Shown: piece after piece, positions 50,461 through 59,537 of the stretch
Layout of the letters: the number at the start of each line of letters is the position of its first letter
How positions within the stretch are numbered: the first letter of the stretch is position 1
Source: Parapedobacter indicus
GTDB taxonomy: Bacteria; Bacteroidota; Bacteroidia; Sphingobacteriales; Sphingobacteriaceae
Length of the DNA stretch: 64,000 nt
Direction: 5' to 3'
Assembly: GCF_900113765.1 (NCBI RefSeq)
Contig: NZ_FOQO01000014.1
Coordinates: forward strand, 99,799-163,798
Notes under the pieces: generated by a model
Told to the model about the DNA's origin: nothing
What the model saw: the letters and a program-made list of their open reading frames with translations, nothing else
Database searches by the model: none
Program-made: the position numbers and the translations under genes

Positions 50461-51396
50461 ATGAAAGAAGCAGAAGACACCCTTATTAAGGCAACAAACA
50501 TTATCGCTAAAGCCGAAGCAATCCGGCCGGTTCCAGCCACCACACCGGAGATGATGGAGTACTACCGACAGCATCTCCAACTGAACCATAGCAATAAGGA
50601 CCTACTGATCGGGGCCGGATTCGCCGTTCTTGGCCCCCGGCTCACCGCCGACCTGAATGCTGATCGTTTTACCATCCGGCTTTCCAACCCCATCTACACC
50701 AAGGGAGACGTGGCATACCTCACGCTGGCCAATGGAACCGTCAACTGGCGGTACGCCCATTCAGAAGTACGCTATGCGCGCTGTCCTACCGTGCGTGACC
50801 CGGTGTTGATGCAATGGTTGGATGGACTGTTTGCTGCCTTTTACCTCCAGGCCGAACTCCCCGAATCGCTGAACGGTGCGCTTGAAATGCTCGGCCCGTG
50901 GGACCGTGTACGTTGGGTGCGAACCAACTTATTTGAGGGCGGCCGCCCCGAGGAAACACTTTCGGAGGAAATCGATATGTGGGTGTATGATCTCCACTCG
51001 ACCGAACGGTTAGAGATCTTCTTTCGCTGGATCTCCGAGGGGTTGGATAAAGACGAAAAGCATTTCCGCTACACCGTCTGTTGCGAAGGCGACGAAGACA
51101 CCGTGTTCTACCTGCTCCGCTACCGCGAACGCGAAGCATTGGCCTTTCCGGCGGGAAAAGAGCAGCCCGTCCTCTACCTGGCCGCGGTGCTGAATAGCAT
51201 ACTGCAGCCCGACTACGAGCTGCGCCGCTTCCGCGACAAGAAGCTGGGCAAAGACGGTATACTGATGCCGATGACACCCAAGGATTGGGAAACCCTGTCT
51301 GGTATCTATGGCCCCATGGCCATCGAAGCCCGGTTTAGCCCGATTCATGGACACGTCAAAACAACTAAGGGAAGGAGGCCAACCATGGATCCCTGA
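50461..51396 (+). CDS. Hypothetical protein
   Basis: A 311-residue soluble-looking protein with no signal peptide. The start MKEAEDTLIKATNIIAKAEA is an amphipathic helix, followed by mixed alpha/beta segments (LLIGAGFAVLGPRLTADLNA, VAYLTLANGTVNWRYAHSEV), a tryptophan-rich middle (LEMLGPWDRVRWVRTNLFEG) and an acidic region (LDKDEKHFRYTVCCEGDEDT). I recognise no family. It stands between the toxin-antitoxin remnants and the small exported protein at 51505. Protein-like composition and length make it a credible gene. Confidence 0.72.
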   Translation: MKEAEDTLIKATNIIAKAEAIRPVPATTPEMMEYYRQHLQLNHSNKDLLIGAGFAVLGPRLTADLNADRFTIRLSNPIYTKGDVAYLTLANGTVNWRYAHSEVRYARCPTVRDPVLMQWLDGLFAAFYLQAELPESLNGALEMLGPWDRVRWVRTNLFEGGRPEETLSEEIDMWVYDLHSTERLEIFFRWISEGLDKDEKHFRYTVCCEGDEDTVFYLLRYREREALAFPAGKEQPVLYLAAVLNSILQPDYELRRFRDKKLGKDGILMPMTPKDWETLSGIYGPMAIEARFSPIHGHVKTTKGRRPTMDP

Positions 51397-51508
51397 TAAA
51401 CTGCCTACCCACGGAAAGCCCGTCCAGGACGGTTCCGCTGGAAACGAAAATTGGCCGTGGTGGGCCATTCAAAAAACTAACCAAACACAAAAACATCGTA
51501 TAAGATGA
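51347..51508 (+). CDS. Possible small protein overlapping its neighbours
   Basis: 53 residues from ATG 51347 (MDTSKQLREGGQPWIPDKLP), with a tryptophan-rich end (AGNENWPWWAIQKTNQTQKH). It overlaps the previous gene by 50 bases, and its TGA overlaps the ATG of the next gene (ATGA junction), an arrangement seen in coupled genes. No ribosome-binding site or known family supports it, so it is only a candidate. Confidence 0.28.
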   Translation: MDTSKQLREGGQPWIPDKLPTHGKPVQDGSAGNENWPWWAIQKTNQTQKHRIR

Positions 51509-51918
51509 AAGTATTTGAATTAACATCAGGCTTTATAGCCGCCGTAGTTATCGCACTAGGTGTATATAGCTACGTAAACGACACCAAGGTTGAGGAAGAA
51601 CCCGTGGTAAAGAATCAGAAAGCGAATATTCAGGCCACCGAATGGTTTATTTACGATTCCGGTTCACCGTCAAACGAAACGCAAGCCACGACTCCTGGAA
51701 ATTACCGTCCACTGGCGTCTGATGATCTGAGTGAACTTTGTGAAGGATCGGACGTTATTTGTGCGGTCAACGTGCCTGCACAACCCGCACCCAATCAAAA
51801 CCTGCCGGATTTTACGGATATGGCTGCACAAAATACGGTTGCTGAAATCGAAAAGCACTTTGATGAGGAGAATGAAGATCCGATCAACACAAACCTGATC
51901 CGGCTAAAGCTGGAATAA
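51505..51918 (+). CDS. Small exported protein, DUF6520-like
   Basis: 137 residues with an N-terminal hydrophobic segment (FELTSGFIAAVVIALGVYSY). The mature part has a conserved-looking core: ATEWFIYDSGSPSNETQATT, then PGNYRPLASDDLSELCEGSD and VICAVNVPAQPAP, with a C-x5-C pair. This tWFiY, then C...iCAv pattern resembles the DUF6520 proteins found beside SusC/SusD/TlpA loci in Bacteroidota. Here such a locus lies just downstream on the other strand. Probably a small periplasmic or surface protein; the family assignment is from pattern memory only. Confidence 0.6.
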   Translation: MKVFELTSGFIAAVVIALGVYSYVNDTKVEEEPVVKNQKANIQATEWFIYDSGSPSNETQATTPGNYRPLASDDLSELCEGSDVICAVNVPAQPAPNQNLPDFTDMAAQNTVAEIEKHFDEENEDPINTNLIRLKLE

Positions 51919-51942
51919 GCCGAATGATTGATTGCTTTTTCA

Positions 51943-51980
51943 GAACCCGTGTACCGGCTTTGAAACCGGCACACGGGTTC
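51943..51980. terminator. Bidirectional terminator between converging genes
   Basis: GAACCCGTGTACCGG (51943-51957) and CCGGCACACGGGTTC (51966-51980) form a 15-bp stem with one mismatch. It lies between the DUF6520-like gene and the converging TlpA-type gene and is flanked by T-rich DNA upstream (CTTTTT). Confidence 0.8.
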
Positions 51981-51986
51981 CCTTTA

Positions 51987-53264
51987 TCAACGATCGGTAA
52001 TTATCAACCTATCCAGATTTCGGATCGTCTTTACCACCCTGAGGTTAAAAGGCTCTAATCGCTTGTTTAGCAGTCCTATTTCTTGCCAGAAATCTCCATT
52101 GCTTTCCAATGGTATATTAATATCTTCCGTTAGCCCACTTTCATCAATAGTCGGTATAGAAGATCCTTTATTCAGCACATCCACTAAATCAGCACTTGTG
52201 AAATGCGCGGGCATTGAATTTCTGGATATATCCACCTGCTGTTCTTTGAAGGGGAGATCCCTAATTCTGGTAAGCACGAAGCACTCCGTGGGTTGATTTT
52301 CGACCCGGCCGTTCAAGTCAAAATAGGTATTCAAATCTGCCAGCATAGCCTCCATCATGATCCGATTGTCCGTGTGCCCAGCCCATATCGATTCATAGCA
52401 AAAGGTATTTTTACGCAGCCAGCTCGCCTTATAATGTTTTGTTTTATCATATATCAGGCGACCCGTGTCGCTCACCTTGATGACGATCCGGTTGTCCGGT
52501 CCGATACCCTTCCCGCCGATTCCGCGGATGGCCTGCCGATACAGGCCAATGATCGGATAGTTAACCAATAACACCTGCTTCGAATTCTCACCGCGCAGGG
52601 TATCGAACATCGTCCGTGTCTTCACTCCGTCAAGGTGCGGCGTTATTGAACGGTATTGTACCTTAGTGGTTAGTACAGAATCATGCTGGTAGTGCTGAGG
52701 CAGCATCGGCTTACTGAAATCAAAGAAGCCTTCATTATTACCCACATATGGCCAATCAATGGCTTTACCGTTAATTGCTTTGGTCACATTTCTTTCATCG
52801 ACGTATTGGCTGTCCGTAAACCCCATCACGGTGCCATCCGTATCAATCCATACCACAAAAGGCACCCCGACATGCGGAAAATACGCAGACAGCAAGGTAT
52901 CTTCCACTACCGTTGGCAGCGAAACGGATTGCGTGTATTCATTTTTGGACCAAAATGCACTTATCATCCGGCGGTCCTGCCCGGTTACAGGCAAAATGAA
53001 CAAATGATCGGCGTACTTACGCTGCAACGAATCCGATTTTGGGAACGACTTGATGCACGGAGCACACCAGGTTGACCAAAAATCCAGCATTAAGATCTTG
53101 CCTCTTACATCAGCGAGGTCAATTTTTCCACCTGCGTAGTTGAGCACATTGGAGAGTACGACATGCGGAAGGGTATCACCGATATGGAGTTGCCGCACCT
53201 GGGAAATCGAACGGTTTGCCAAACAGGCAAACGCTATTATCAAATAAATTGTATAATTTTTCAT
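51987..53264 (-). CDS. TlpA-family exported thioredoxin-like protein with extra C-terminal domain
   Basis: A 425-residue protein. Signal peptide to about residue 21, then a TlpA/ResA thioredoxin fold (GKILMLDFWSTWCAPCIKSF, with C67 and C70 in WCAPC; GVPFVVWIDTDGTVMGF). The C-terminal 230 residues form a second domain (LTEDINIPLESN, RLEPFNLRVVKTIRNLDRL) like the TIGR03435-type region found on many Bacteroidota redoxins. It ends the operon SusC-SusD-TlpA, starting 12 bases after susD, and should work in the periplasm to keep or transfer thiols. Confidence 0.9.
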   Translation of the reverse strand: MKNYTIYLIIAFACLANRSISQVRQLHIGDTLPHVVLSNVLNYAGGKIDLADVRGKILMLDFWSTWCAPCIKSFPKSDSLQRKYADHLFILPVTGQDRRMISAFWSKNEYTQSVSLPTVVEDTLLSAYFPHVGVPFVVWIDTDGTVMGFTDSQYVDERNVTKAINGKAIDWPYVGNNEGFFDFSKPMLPQHYQHDSVLTTKVQYRSITPHLDGVKTRTMFDTLRGENSKQVLLVNYPIIGLYRQAIRGIGGKGIGPDNRIVIKVSDTGRLIYDKTKHYKASWLRKNTFCYESIWAGHTDNRIMMEAMLADLNTYFDLNGRVENQPTECFVLTRIRDLPFKEQQVDISRNSMPAHFTSADLVDVLNKGSSIPTIDESGLTEDINIPLESNGDFWQEIGLLNKRLEPFNLRVVKTIRNLDRLIITDR

Positions 53265-53276
53265 TTTATCGGTGTG

Positions 53277-54638
53277 TTAATTTTGCTGGATTCCGCTACG
53301 CTCAATCACATAGTTTGGTATAAGCAACACATACCCATCCGGTGGATCGAGCGAGTATGTACGACCTTCGATCTGACGCGTGGGGGTTATTGCATACTTT
53401 GGGTCGAGGGATAATCGCCGGATGTCGATCCAACGGCTATCCCTGAACAGCAGCTGTTTCCTTCGTTCTTCCAATATCGCCGTTATTGCCTCATCGGCCG
53501 TCAGGAATCGGAGCGGCTCAAATTTCCCGGTTTCCCACCTTGTGGCAAGCAAATGGTTTAAATCATCGGCCGCTTTTTCCAGCTGATTTTGGCGCGCATG
53601 GCATTCGGATCGGATAAGAAACATTTCGTCTGTAATTACCCCGGAAAACACGTAACCGTTCGAGGAAATTCCCCGTCCGTCGTAGTCCCCCTTAAATGCG
53701 ATGCTGCTGTCCGGGTTGTGCACAAAAAATAAGCGGGATCTGATATCCCGTTTATCATAAAGCCTGTAAAGTGTGGTATCCACTTTCGCCCGGGAATTAA
53801 TCAGGATACTCTGCCGGGTTGAACGCATCTGAAACAGAACTTCCTCGTTAAACTCTGGTATGGGTGCATTTGCAGTGGTATCGAGCAGGTTATAATCCAG
53901 CAGACGGTCGTAGCGCGACAGGCAGGAATCGGCATAATGCCCGGCTTTTTCATAGTCGCACATAGACAGGTAAACCTTTGAAAGCATACCGTATGCTGCC
54001 ACCTTCGACGGCCTGCTTTCCAGTGAGGACCGTTCCGGCAGGAGCCGGATTGCCTGTTCAAGATCGTGGATGATCAATTCATAGGTATCAGACAGCGAAG
54101 CACGAACCGACTTTACGCTATAATCCGCTTGCGTATGCAACGGCAGGCCAAGGATGTTATCAGCCTGTTCGGCTTGGTAGGGCTTGGTAAACAATTGTGA
54201 GAGCGCAAAATACTGGATTGCACGCAGGAACAGCGCACTTCCCTTAACGGTTGTCATGGCCGCGGATTCCCACGGATCGGTGACAATGCGTTCAGCTTCT
54301 TCGAGAACAACATTAAGCGTATAAATATTCGTGTAGGGTCTTGACCAAAACTCGGCCGTGTTTTCATCGGGCTGCCAGATATAGAGGTTGCGTGTCATTT
54401 GGTTTGACAATGCCGCCCAGTGTTCCGTGGTAACAAAATAATCATCGGCCATGATGCCAAATGCATAGGGATAATTGCTATTAAACAAATTATAGTTATC
54501 CAGCATCAGTTGCAGATCGGATGCCGATGACGGTACCGCCATTTTTTTATCGGGTTTCAGGTCGAGGTAGCTGTTGCAGGAAGCTGCAAGCAAACTACCT
54601 GAAATCAGGGCATACATAAAGAGTTTATCGGTTTTCAT
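53277..54638 (-). CDS. SusD/RagB-family lipoprotein
   Basis: A 453-residue lipoprotein from ATG 54638 (MKTDKLFMYALISGSLLAAS, lipobox AASC). SusD features: NSYLDLKPDKKMAVPSSASD at the start, TVKGSALFLRAIQYFALSQL in the first TPR-like repeats and, near the end, FLTADEAITAILEERRKQLL, FRDSRWIDIRRL. It lies 31 bases after susC and 12 before the TlpA-type gene, on the same transcript. The C-terminus closes LDPPDGYVLLIPNYVIERSG. The substrate is not indicated. Confidence 0.93.
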   Translation of the reverse strand: MKTDKLFMYALISGSLLAASCNSYLDLKPDKKMAVPSSASDLQLMLDNYNLFNSNYPYAFGIMADDYFVTTEHWAALSNQMTRNLYIWQPDENTAEFWSRPYTNIYTLNVVLEEAERIVTDPWESAAMTTVKGSALFLRAIQYFALSQLFTKPYQAEQADNILGLPLHTQADYSVKSVRASLSDTYELIIHDLEQAIRLLPERSSLESRPSKVAAYGMLSKVYLSMCDYEKAGHYADSCLSRYDRLLDYNLLDTTANAPIPEFNEEVLFQMRSTRQSILINSRAKVDTTLYRLYDKRDIRSRLFFVHNPDSSIAFKGDYDGRGISSNGYVFSGVITDEMFLIRSECHARQNQLEKAADDLNHLLATRWETGKFEPLRFLTADEAITAILEERRKQLLFRDSRWIDIRRLSLDPKYAITPTRQIEGRTYSLDPPDGYVLLIPNYVIERSGIQQN

Positions 54639-54669
54639 ACAAGCAGGTTTGAAACGATTAAAGGACGTT

Positions 54670-57600
54670 CTAAAAATCAAATGCTAAGCCAACGGCTATA
54701 CTTTTGTTTGGCAGCAGCCCTTCGGGATATTCCGGGTCGATGCCTTTGTCATTGGCTTTCCATAACATTACATTCAGGTTACTCAGGTAACCGTACAAAC
54801 GGAGGTTGGTTGCCAAACGCGGGATCGTGAAATCATAACTGAGGCGGATATCCGTGAAGCGTATGCTGGAACTGTTGATTACATTTATCTCTGCGTCGCC
54901 ATAAAAGCTATCCCTGTTGACACTTGGGTTGGGATAAACCAGGGATGGAACGTCCGTATATTTCTCGTCGCCCGGTTTTTGCCACCTCTGTAGGTAATCA
55001 ATATGGGGATCACCCGTTGCAAACAAGTTCCCATAGTTTACACTGCTCAACCTCGTATAATGGCCCATTCGCCAAGTAATATTGAACGAAAGAGCCAGCT
55101 GTTTATAGGTTAACGTGTTGATTATATTCCCGAAAAATGGCGGCAGTGCAGGCCCATGGATTACCTGTTCTTCACCGGGATTGCGAAGCAGCTCACGGTA
55201 ATCTTTGCTTATTTCCCCACCCACATAACCCATTGGATCACCTGTTTCGGAATCCAGTCCGGCCCAGCGATGGCTTACCAACAGATACGGATTATATCCC
55301 ACAAAGGGTGAAATCAACCCTCCGCTGCTCGTGTATCCCAGCATGCTGCGTTCCGTGAGGTAGCGGGTCACTTTGTAAGTTACATAATTGAAATTTGTGC
55401 TTAGATCCCAATGCACCGGCCTTCTTTTAAACATGCTAAACCGCAATTGCACATCCAACCCTTCGCCGTTAACGTGGGCAGAATTTGTGAGGAGCGAAGC
55501 GGTTCCCACCGTCGGATCCAGGGGTTCCATACCTAAAACGTCCGTTGATTTCTTGAAGTAGTATTCGATACTGCCCGACACGGAACCTTCCTTTTCCCTG
55601 AAGTCCAAAGCCATGTTTATCGTCCGTGTTTTTTCCCATCGAAGGTTTGGATTGGGTCGTTGGGATATAATCGCATACGGCAAGTTGGTCGGTTGCTCGT
55701 TTGCACTGCGGTATTCAATCGTGGTATATGCAGACATTCCGGTATTTACATTGCCGCCATAGCCGTATGTTGCCCGAAAAGCGAGATAAGGGAATGCTGA
55801 AATCCGATAGAACCGTTCTTTTGCGATATCCCATTTCACCCCCGCGGACCACAGGGGTACACCCCTTCTATTTGCTTTCACACCGAAGAGGTTGGAAGCA
55901 TCCTTGCGTACGCTTGCCGTAACGTGGTAGGTGGTTCGAAATGAATATCCGGCATTGGCATATACGGAAATATACCGATTGGTAATATCCGAAAACCAGG
56001 CGTTATTGGGCACGAGTATATTTCCTGCAATCCCGGCAAATGTCGGCAATCTGTTTACGTAGTCGACATTGCTGGTTGTGAGCACATCGCTGTAACCGTA
56101 TGTGCGGTACATGTTGGCCGCATTCATAGCCTGGCGTGCTTCGCCACCGGCAAATGCATTGATGCTGTGGAGCCGGTATGTGTTTTTAAAATTAAGCTGC
56201 CCCCTGATGCTATGGCTTTGGATACCGGTTGTTGTCAAATCCAATATCCCGTCGTTGGGCACGCCGTAGCGCATTTCGCCGCCATCGGGCACACTGAATA
56301 AATTAATAAGATTGCGTGCATAGAAATTCTCCCCGCTATAGTAGTCACGGTCTGTGCGTTGGGTTTGCTGATACTGATACCTCACATCTGCCACGAGAAA
56401 AGGGGCAATTTCGTAATTGACTGCCACATTGCCTGTCAGGGCGCGACTGCGCGACGAGCGATCCTGTGCGGCCATTTCATCAAGCGGGCGGTACTTCCAG
56501 TCGAGGAGCATTCCGTTACCTGCTGTATCGGTAAAAAGAGCGCGATAGTCGCGATCGATGGAGTTTGCGCTGCCATCTTCGTTCATAAGGGAATGGTAAT
56601 TCGGCATGGTTCGGCTCCCGAACTTATAAGCAGCGCTGCCATAGCCCCCCAAACTGTTATTTATATCACGGTGTTCCGTGTAGCCCAGACCGATTTCCAC
56701 GGTCAGCTTTTTATAAGGGCGATAAGTTGTTGTTGAACGTAAGCTAACGCGGTCATAGGTATTGCCTACCAGTTCCTCGATATTCTTATCAACCCCTGCC
56801 GATAGGTAGTAACTGATGTTGCCCGCACCTCCTGATATTCCCGCACTGTATTGCTGATTTACCGCCGGCCGGTTTATATATTTTTCGAAATCCCTGCGTG
56901 CGTCGTCTTCTGATAACCGCCCCAACTCAGCCATGGCCGCTTGTTCGCTTAATGTTCCATCGCGTTGGGCAGCCAATATTTCAACCACAGGGGTAAGTGC
57001 CGGAAAACCCGTCCGATCGGCTATCTGCGCATCGAAATACCCGTTGTCAAACAGGAACTTTTCCATTTCGATGATATCCTTCGGCCCCGGTTCAGGCCTG
57101 TCAAACAGGTTGGTTCTTTCCATTATTGTTACATTGGAGCTGAAATGCACACGCCCGGGTTTATTGAACGCACCTCTTTTAGTGGTGATGACAATGACGC
57201 CATTTGCTGCCCGTGCTCCCCAGATCGAAGAAGCCGCCGCATCCTTTAACACGGTGATGTTTTCCACATCATTCGGGTTTATATCTCCGATATCTCCTTC
57301 GTATGGAAAATTGTCGACCACAATCAGTGGTTCGGACATGTGCTGGGTGAGCGTATTCAATCCCCTGACCTGTATTCGTGGTTTGGCACCCCGCTTATCA
57401 AAAAGCATACTGTTTGTGATGCCATCAAGGCGTTCAAGCAGGTTGGTGCTTATGCTACGGTTCAACAATTCGTTATCAATTAGTACAAAACTACCTGTTG
57501 CTCGCTCCTTGGGTAGTCGCTGGTAGCCCGTATTTACCTGGACCTCTTCGATTGTTATCGTATCCCGGACGTTGGAAGTTGTGTCAGTGCCCGGAGGCAC

Positions 57601-57747
57601 AGCCCCGGAATGATCCGGGGACTGTGCGCGGGCTTCCAAACACATGATCGTTGCTACAGCCAATAGGCTGATATATTGTATATAAGCGTATTTAAGTTTA
57701 TGTTTGGAAAGGGCATACCCCTCCCCTATGCGTAAATTTAATTTCAT
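54670..57747 (-). CDS. SusC/RagA-family TonB-dependent receptor
   Basis: A 1025-residue outer-membrane receptor with signal peptide (ending about ARAQ, residue 42), TonB box-like TIEEVQVNTGYQRLPKERAT, plug (SEPLIVVDNFPYEGDIGDIN, ITVLKDAAASSIWGARAANG) and a long barrel ending in DF (SIAVGLAFDF). It has no STN domain and no carboxypeptidase-like beta domain, unlike the copy at 32241, so its expression is probably not under FecR-type signalling. Its neighbours are SusD and a TlpA-type redoxin. Confidence 0.94.
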   Translation of the reverse strand: MKLNLRIGEGYALSKHKLKYAYIQYISLLAVATIMCLEARAQSPDHSGAVPPGTDTTSNVRDTITIEEVQVNTGYQRLPKERATGSFVLIDNELLNRSISTNLLERLDGITNSMLFDKRGAKPRIQVRGLNTLTQHMSEPLIVVDNFPYEGDIGDINPNDVENITVLKDAAASSIWGARAANGVIVITTKRGAFNKPGRVHFSSNVTIMERTNLFDRPEPGPKDIIEMEKFLFDNGYFDAQIADRTGFPALTPVVEILAAQRDGTLSEQAAMAELGRLSEDDARRDFEKYINRPAVNQQYSAGISGGAGNISYYLSAGVDKNIEELVGNTYDRVSLRSTTTYRPYKKLTVEIGLGYTEHRDINNSLGGYGSAAYKFGSRTMPNYHSLMNEDGSANSIDRDYRALFTDTAGNGMLLDWKYRPLDEMAAQDRSSRSRALTGNVAVNYEIAPFLVADVRYQYQQTQRTDRDYYSGENFYARNLINLFSVPDGGEMRYGVPNDGILDLTTTGIQSHSIRGQLNFKNTYRLHSINAFAGGEARQAMNAANMYRTYGYSDVLTTSNVDYVNRLPTFAGIAGNILVPNNAWFSDITNRYISVYANAGYSFRTTYHVTASVRKDASNLFGVKANRRGVPLWSAGVKWDIAKERFYRISAFPYLAFRATYGYGGNVNTGMSAYTTIEYRSANEQPTNLPYAIISQRPNPNLRWEKTRTINMALDFREKEGSVSGSIEYYFKKSTDVLGMEPLDPTVGTASLLTNSAHVNGEGLDVQLRFSMFKRRPVHWDLSTNFNYVTYKVTRYLTERSMLGYTSSGGLISPFVGYNPYLLVSHRWAGLDSETGDPMGYVGGEISKDYRELLRNPGEEQVIHGPALPPFFGNIINTLTYKQLALSFNITWRMGHYTRLSSVNYGNLFATGDPHIDYLQRWQKPGDEKYTDVPSLVYPNPSVNRDSFYGDAEINVINSSSIRFTDIRLSYDFTIPRLATNLRLYGYLSNLNVMLWKANDKGIDPEYPEGLLPNKSIAVGLAFDF

Positions 57748-58509
57748 TCAGCATTGGTAATTAAAGGTTTAAGAAAAATTTATTTTCGTAAACCGACCGC
57801 CAAGCCGAAGAAATTTTACGCGATTATTTGCAGGTATAAGAAAAAGCGACTACTTTTAGCGTTGACATTATATACCGAAAATAGACACCTTCTCCAACCT
57901 GAGCTAAAAACGGGTTTTCCATTCAGCATTGGGGTCGGTAGCAGTCCGAGGAATTTGGGCCATTTTATTGGCCGCGCTTTGGATTTTAGCCATTTTGGCT
58001 GTATATCTCCTTGCTCCACGGGCTGTTTATCGTCGGTTTCTTATTCGGGATTTTTTTTGACGTTCTTTAAGATTGATTGTCGAGGTTTGGGTTGTACCCG
58101 TTTGCTATCGCAAATCGCGATGTCAAACGCAAGTGGCTTGCGGCGATAATAAACTGGCGGTTTGGTATTGCTCGTTTTCATAAACATTTTGATCAAAATG
58201 AACGAGCAAGCTAAAGGCGGGAAACTGTATCCTACTGACAATCCAGGGACTAGCAGCCCTCAACGCAATATTCAACAGATCCCGCCTAAAGATTGTGCAA
58301 ATTTACACAATATCTTTAGACGTGGATTAAACCTGTTGCCTCGCGTTGATTTTTGAAGTTTTGCTAGTCTTCGGATTGTTTGCCGAGGCTCGTTCAACTC
58401 ACGCTCTATCTATATCAGTAGACGTAGTTATCGTATTTCATGTCAATCCTTGATCGACAAAGCAAATATAAAAACTAAGTATATACTAAGCAAGTGTTTT
58501 TGAAAAAAT
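57748..58509. other. Gene-poor boundary interval
   Basis: No convincing gene is seen in these 760 bases. Open frames up to 131 codons exist on both strands, but none has a protein-like start, composition or family pattern. The best of them (58198-58356, MNEQAKGGKLYPTDNPGTSS) is weak. A long dyad is at 58287-58318. Base composition turns markedly A+T-rich through this stretch and stays so to the window end, so it likely contains the left border of acquired DNA. Confidence 0.6.
58287..58318. promoter_or_regulatory. Long A+T-rich dyad
   Basis: TAAAGAT...TGTGCAAA and its near-complement TTTACACAATATCTTTA meet head to head with a 2-base bulge, giving a 32-base dyad. It is about 190 bases before the first regulator gene of the island. 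It might be a binding site for one of the two Cro/C1-type proteins or a hairpin end of a transcript. Confidence 0.4.
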
Positions 58510-58740
58510 ATGCCGAAAACAAAAATCGAATGGTTAATTGCTCGAAATGTTCGGACAATTAGAAAGGCAAAAAAGAAGACGCAACGAGATATCGCTTCTT
58601 GTTTAAATGTTTCTGCGGGGTACATTGGCCAGATTGAAACAGAAGACTCGGCGAGCATGTATTCCTTTGATAATTTAAATGAGCTAGCAAAGTATCTTGG
58701 ATGTAGCATGCGGGATTTTATGCCCGAGAATCCTTTATAA
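58510..58740 (+). CDS. Cro/C1-type regulator 1 of the defence island
   Basis: A 76-residue protein starting MPKTKIEWLIARNVRTIRKA and containing one helix-turn-helix: KKKTQRDIASCLNVSAGYIG, QIETEDSASMYSFDNLNELA, KYLGCSMRDFMPENP. The first gene of an A+T-rich group, it precedes a second regulator by 36 bases. It probably controls the nuclease genes, as commonly seen in restriction and defence loci. Confidence 0.85.
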   Translation: MPKTKIEWLIARNVRTIRKAKKKTQRDIASCLNVSAGYIGQIETEDSASMYSFDNLNELAKYLGCSMRDFMPENPL

Positions 58741-58776
58741 TCTAAAAGGCCAAAGCGCAGCAATGGTAAGGAAGTT

Positions 58777-58998
58777 ATGCCTAATTATAAAATTAACCGG
58801 ATATCAGAAGTTTTAGAGGAAAAAGGAATAAAGAATAATGACCTAATTGGTCATCTGAAAGTCAAGAAAGAGACTGTTTCTAGGTGGGTTAATAATAAAC
58901 AACAACCCACTTTGAACACGCTTAACGATATCGCCAAATTTCTTAAAGTGGACATAAGAGAATTACTCCATCAAAGTGAGTGGGTGAAGAATAAATAG
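58777..58998 (+). CDS. Cro/C1-type regulator 2 of the defence island
   Basis: A 73-residue protein (MPNYKINRISEVLEEKGIKN) with a clear helix-turn-helix: NDLIGHLKVKKETVSRWVNN, KQQPTLNTLNDIAKFLKVDI, RELLHQSEW. This is a different subtype from the preceding gene. Two consecutive small regulators suggest tight control of the toxic nuclease genes that follow about 540 bases downstream. An alternative is that one of them is a remnant of another element. Confidence 0.85.
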   Translation: MPNYKINRISEVLEEKGIKNNDLIGHLKVKKETVSRWVNNKQQPTLNTLNDIAKFLKVDIRELLHQSEWVKNK

Positions 58999-59537
58999 AC
59001 ATAGTTTTTAAGGGAAAAAATGTGAAGGTGATGGAAGTGTGGCCTATTTAAAAATTAAATCAACTTAAATGATTTGGAAAGAAATTAAGCAGCAAATCGA
59101 GAAAGAATACAATAACTGTAATCGGGGACTCTCTAGCTTAAAGACCAAGGTTAAGAGGATTAGACAGCATTGAGCAATTACTTCTAAATGAATAAATTAA
59201 AACCAAACATATTTTTAGGAAAGGGAAATCAAAAAGTAGAGCAAGAGCTATCCAAAATCACAAAAAAACGGTACAGAAAACATCTAACACAATTTATCCC
59301 GCTATAAATGAGGACTCATCCCGATTAATTCTAACGCCTAGAAGAAATATGAGTAAAATTTGGCCGTCATAGATAGTAATCCACAATAAATTATAAACCG
59401 ATTATCCAAGAAACCTAGCTAATGAAACTAAGCCCTTTACACCTTTTTGTAAAAGCTAAAGCTTTTAATGAAACCCGCAGTGAGGTCTGAGCAAAGTTGC
59501 GTAGGTTATGAATTAATCATAAACAACTTATTATTCA
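58999..59537 (+). other. A+T-rich interval with two tiny ORFs
   Basis: 540 bases without a clear gene. Two short plus-strand frames occur: 59069-59173 (34 codons, MIWKEIKQQIEKEYNNCNRG) and 59188-59307 (39 codons, MNKLKPNIFLGKGNQKVEQE). Both are lysine-rich and amphipathic, so they may be small proteins or decayed pieces of a former gene. The remainder has many stops in all frames. The region must hold the promoter of the OLD-type nuclease, but I see no clear consensus. Confidence 0.4.

Noticed and set aside
57754..58149. 131-codon plus-strand frame in the boundary interval
   Set aside because: Composition and sequence are not protein-like, no ribosome-binding site or family pattern is seen, and overlapping minus-strand frames are equally open.
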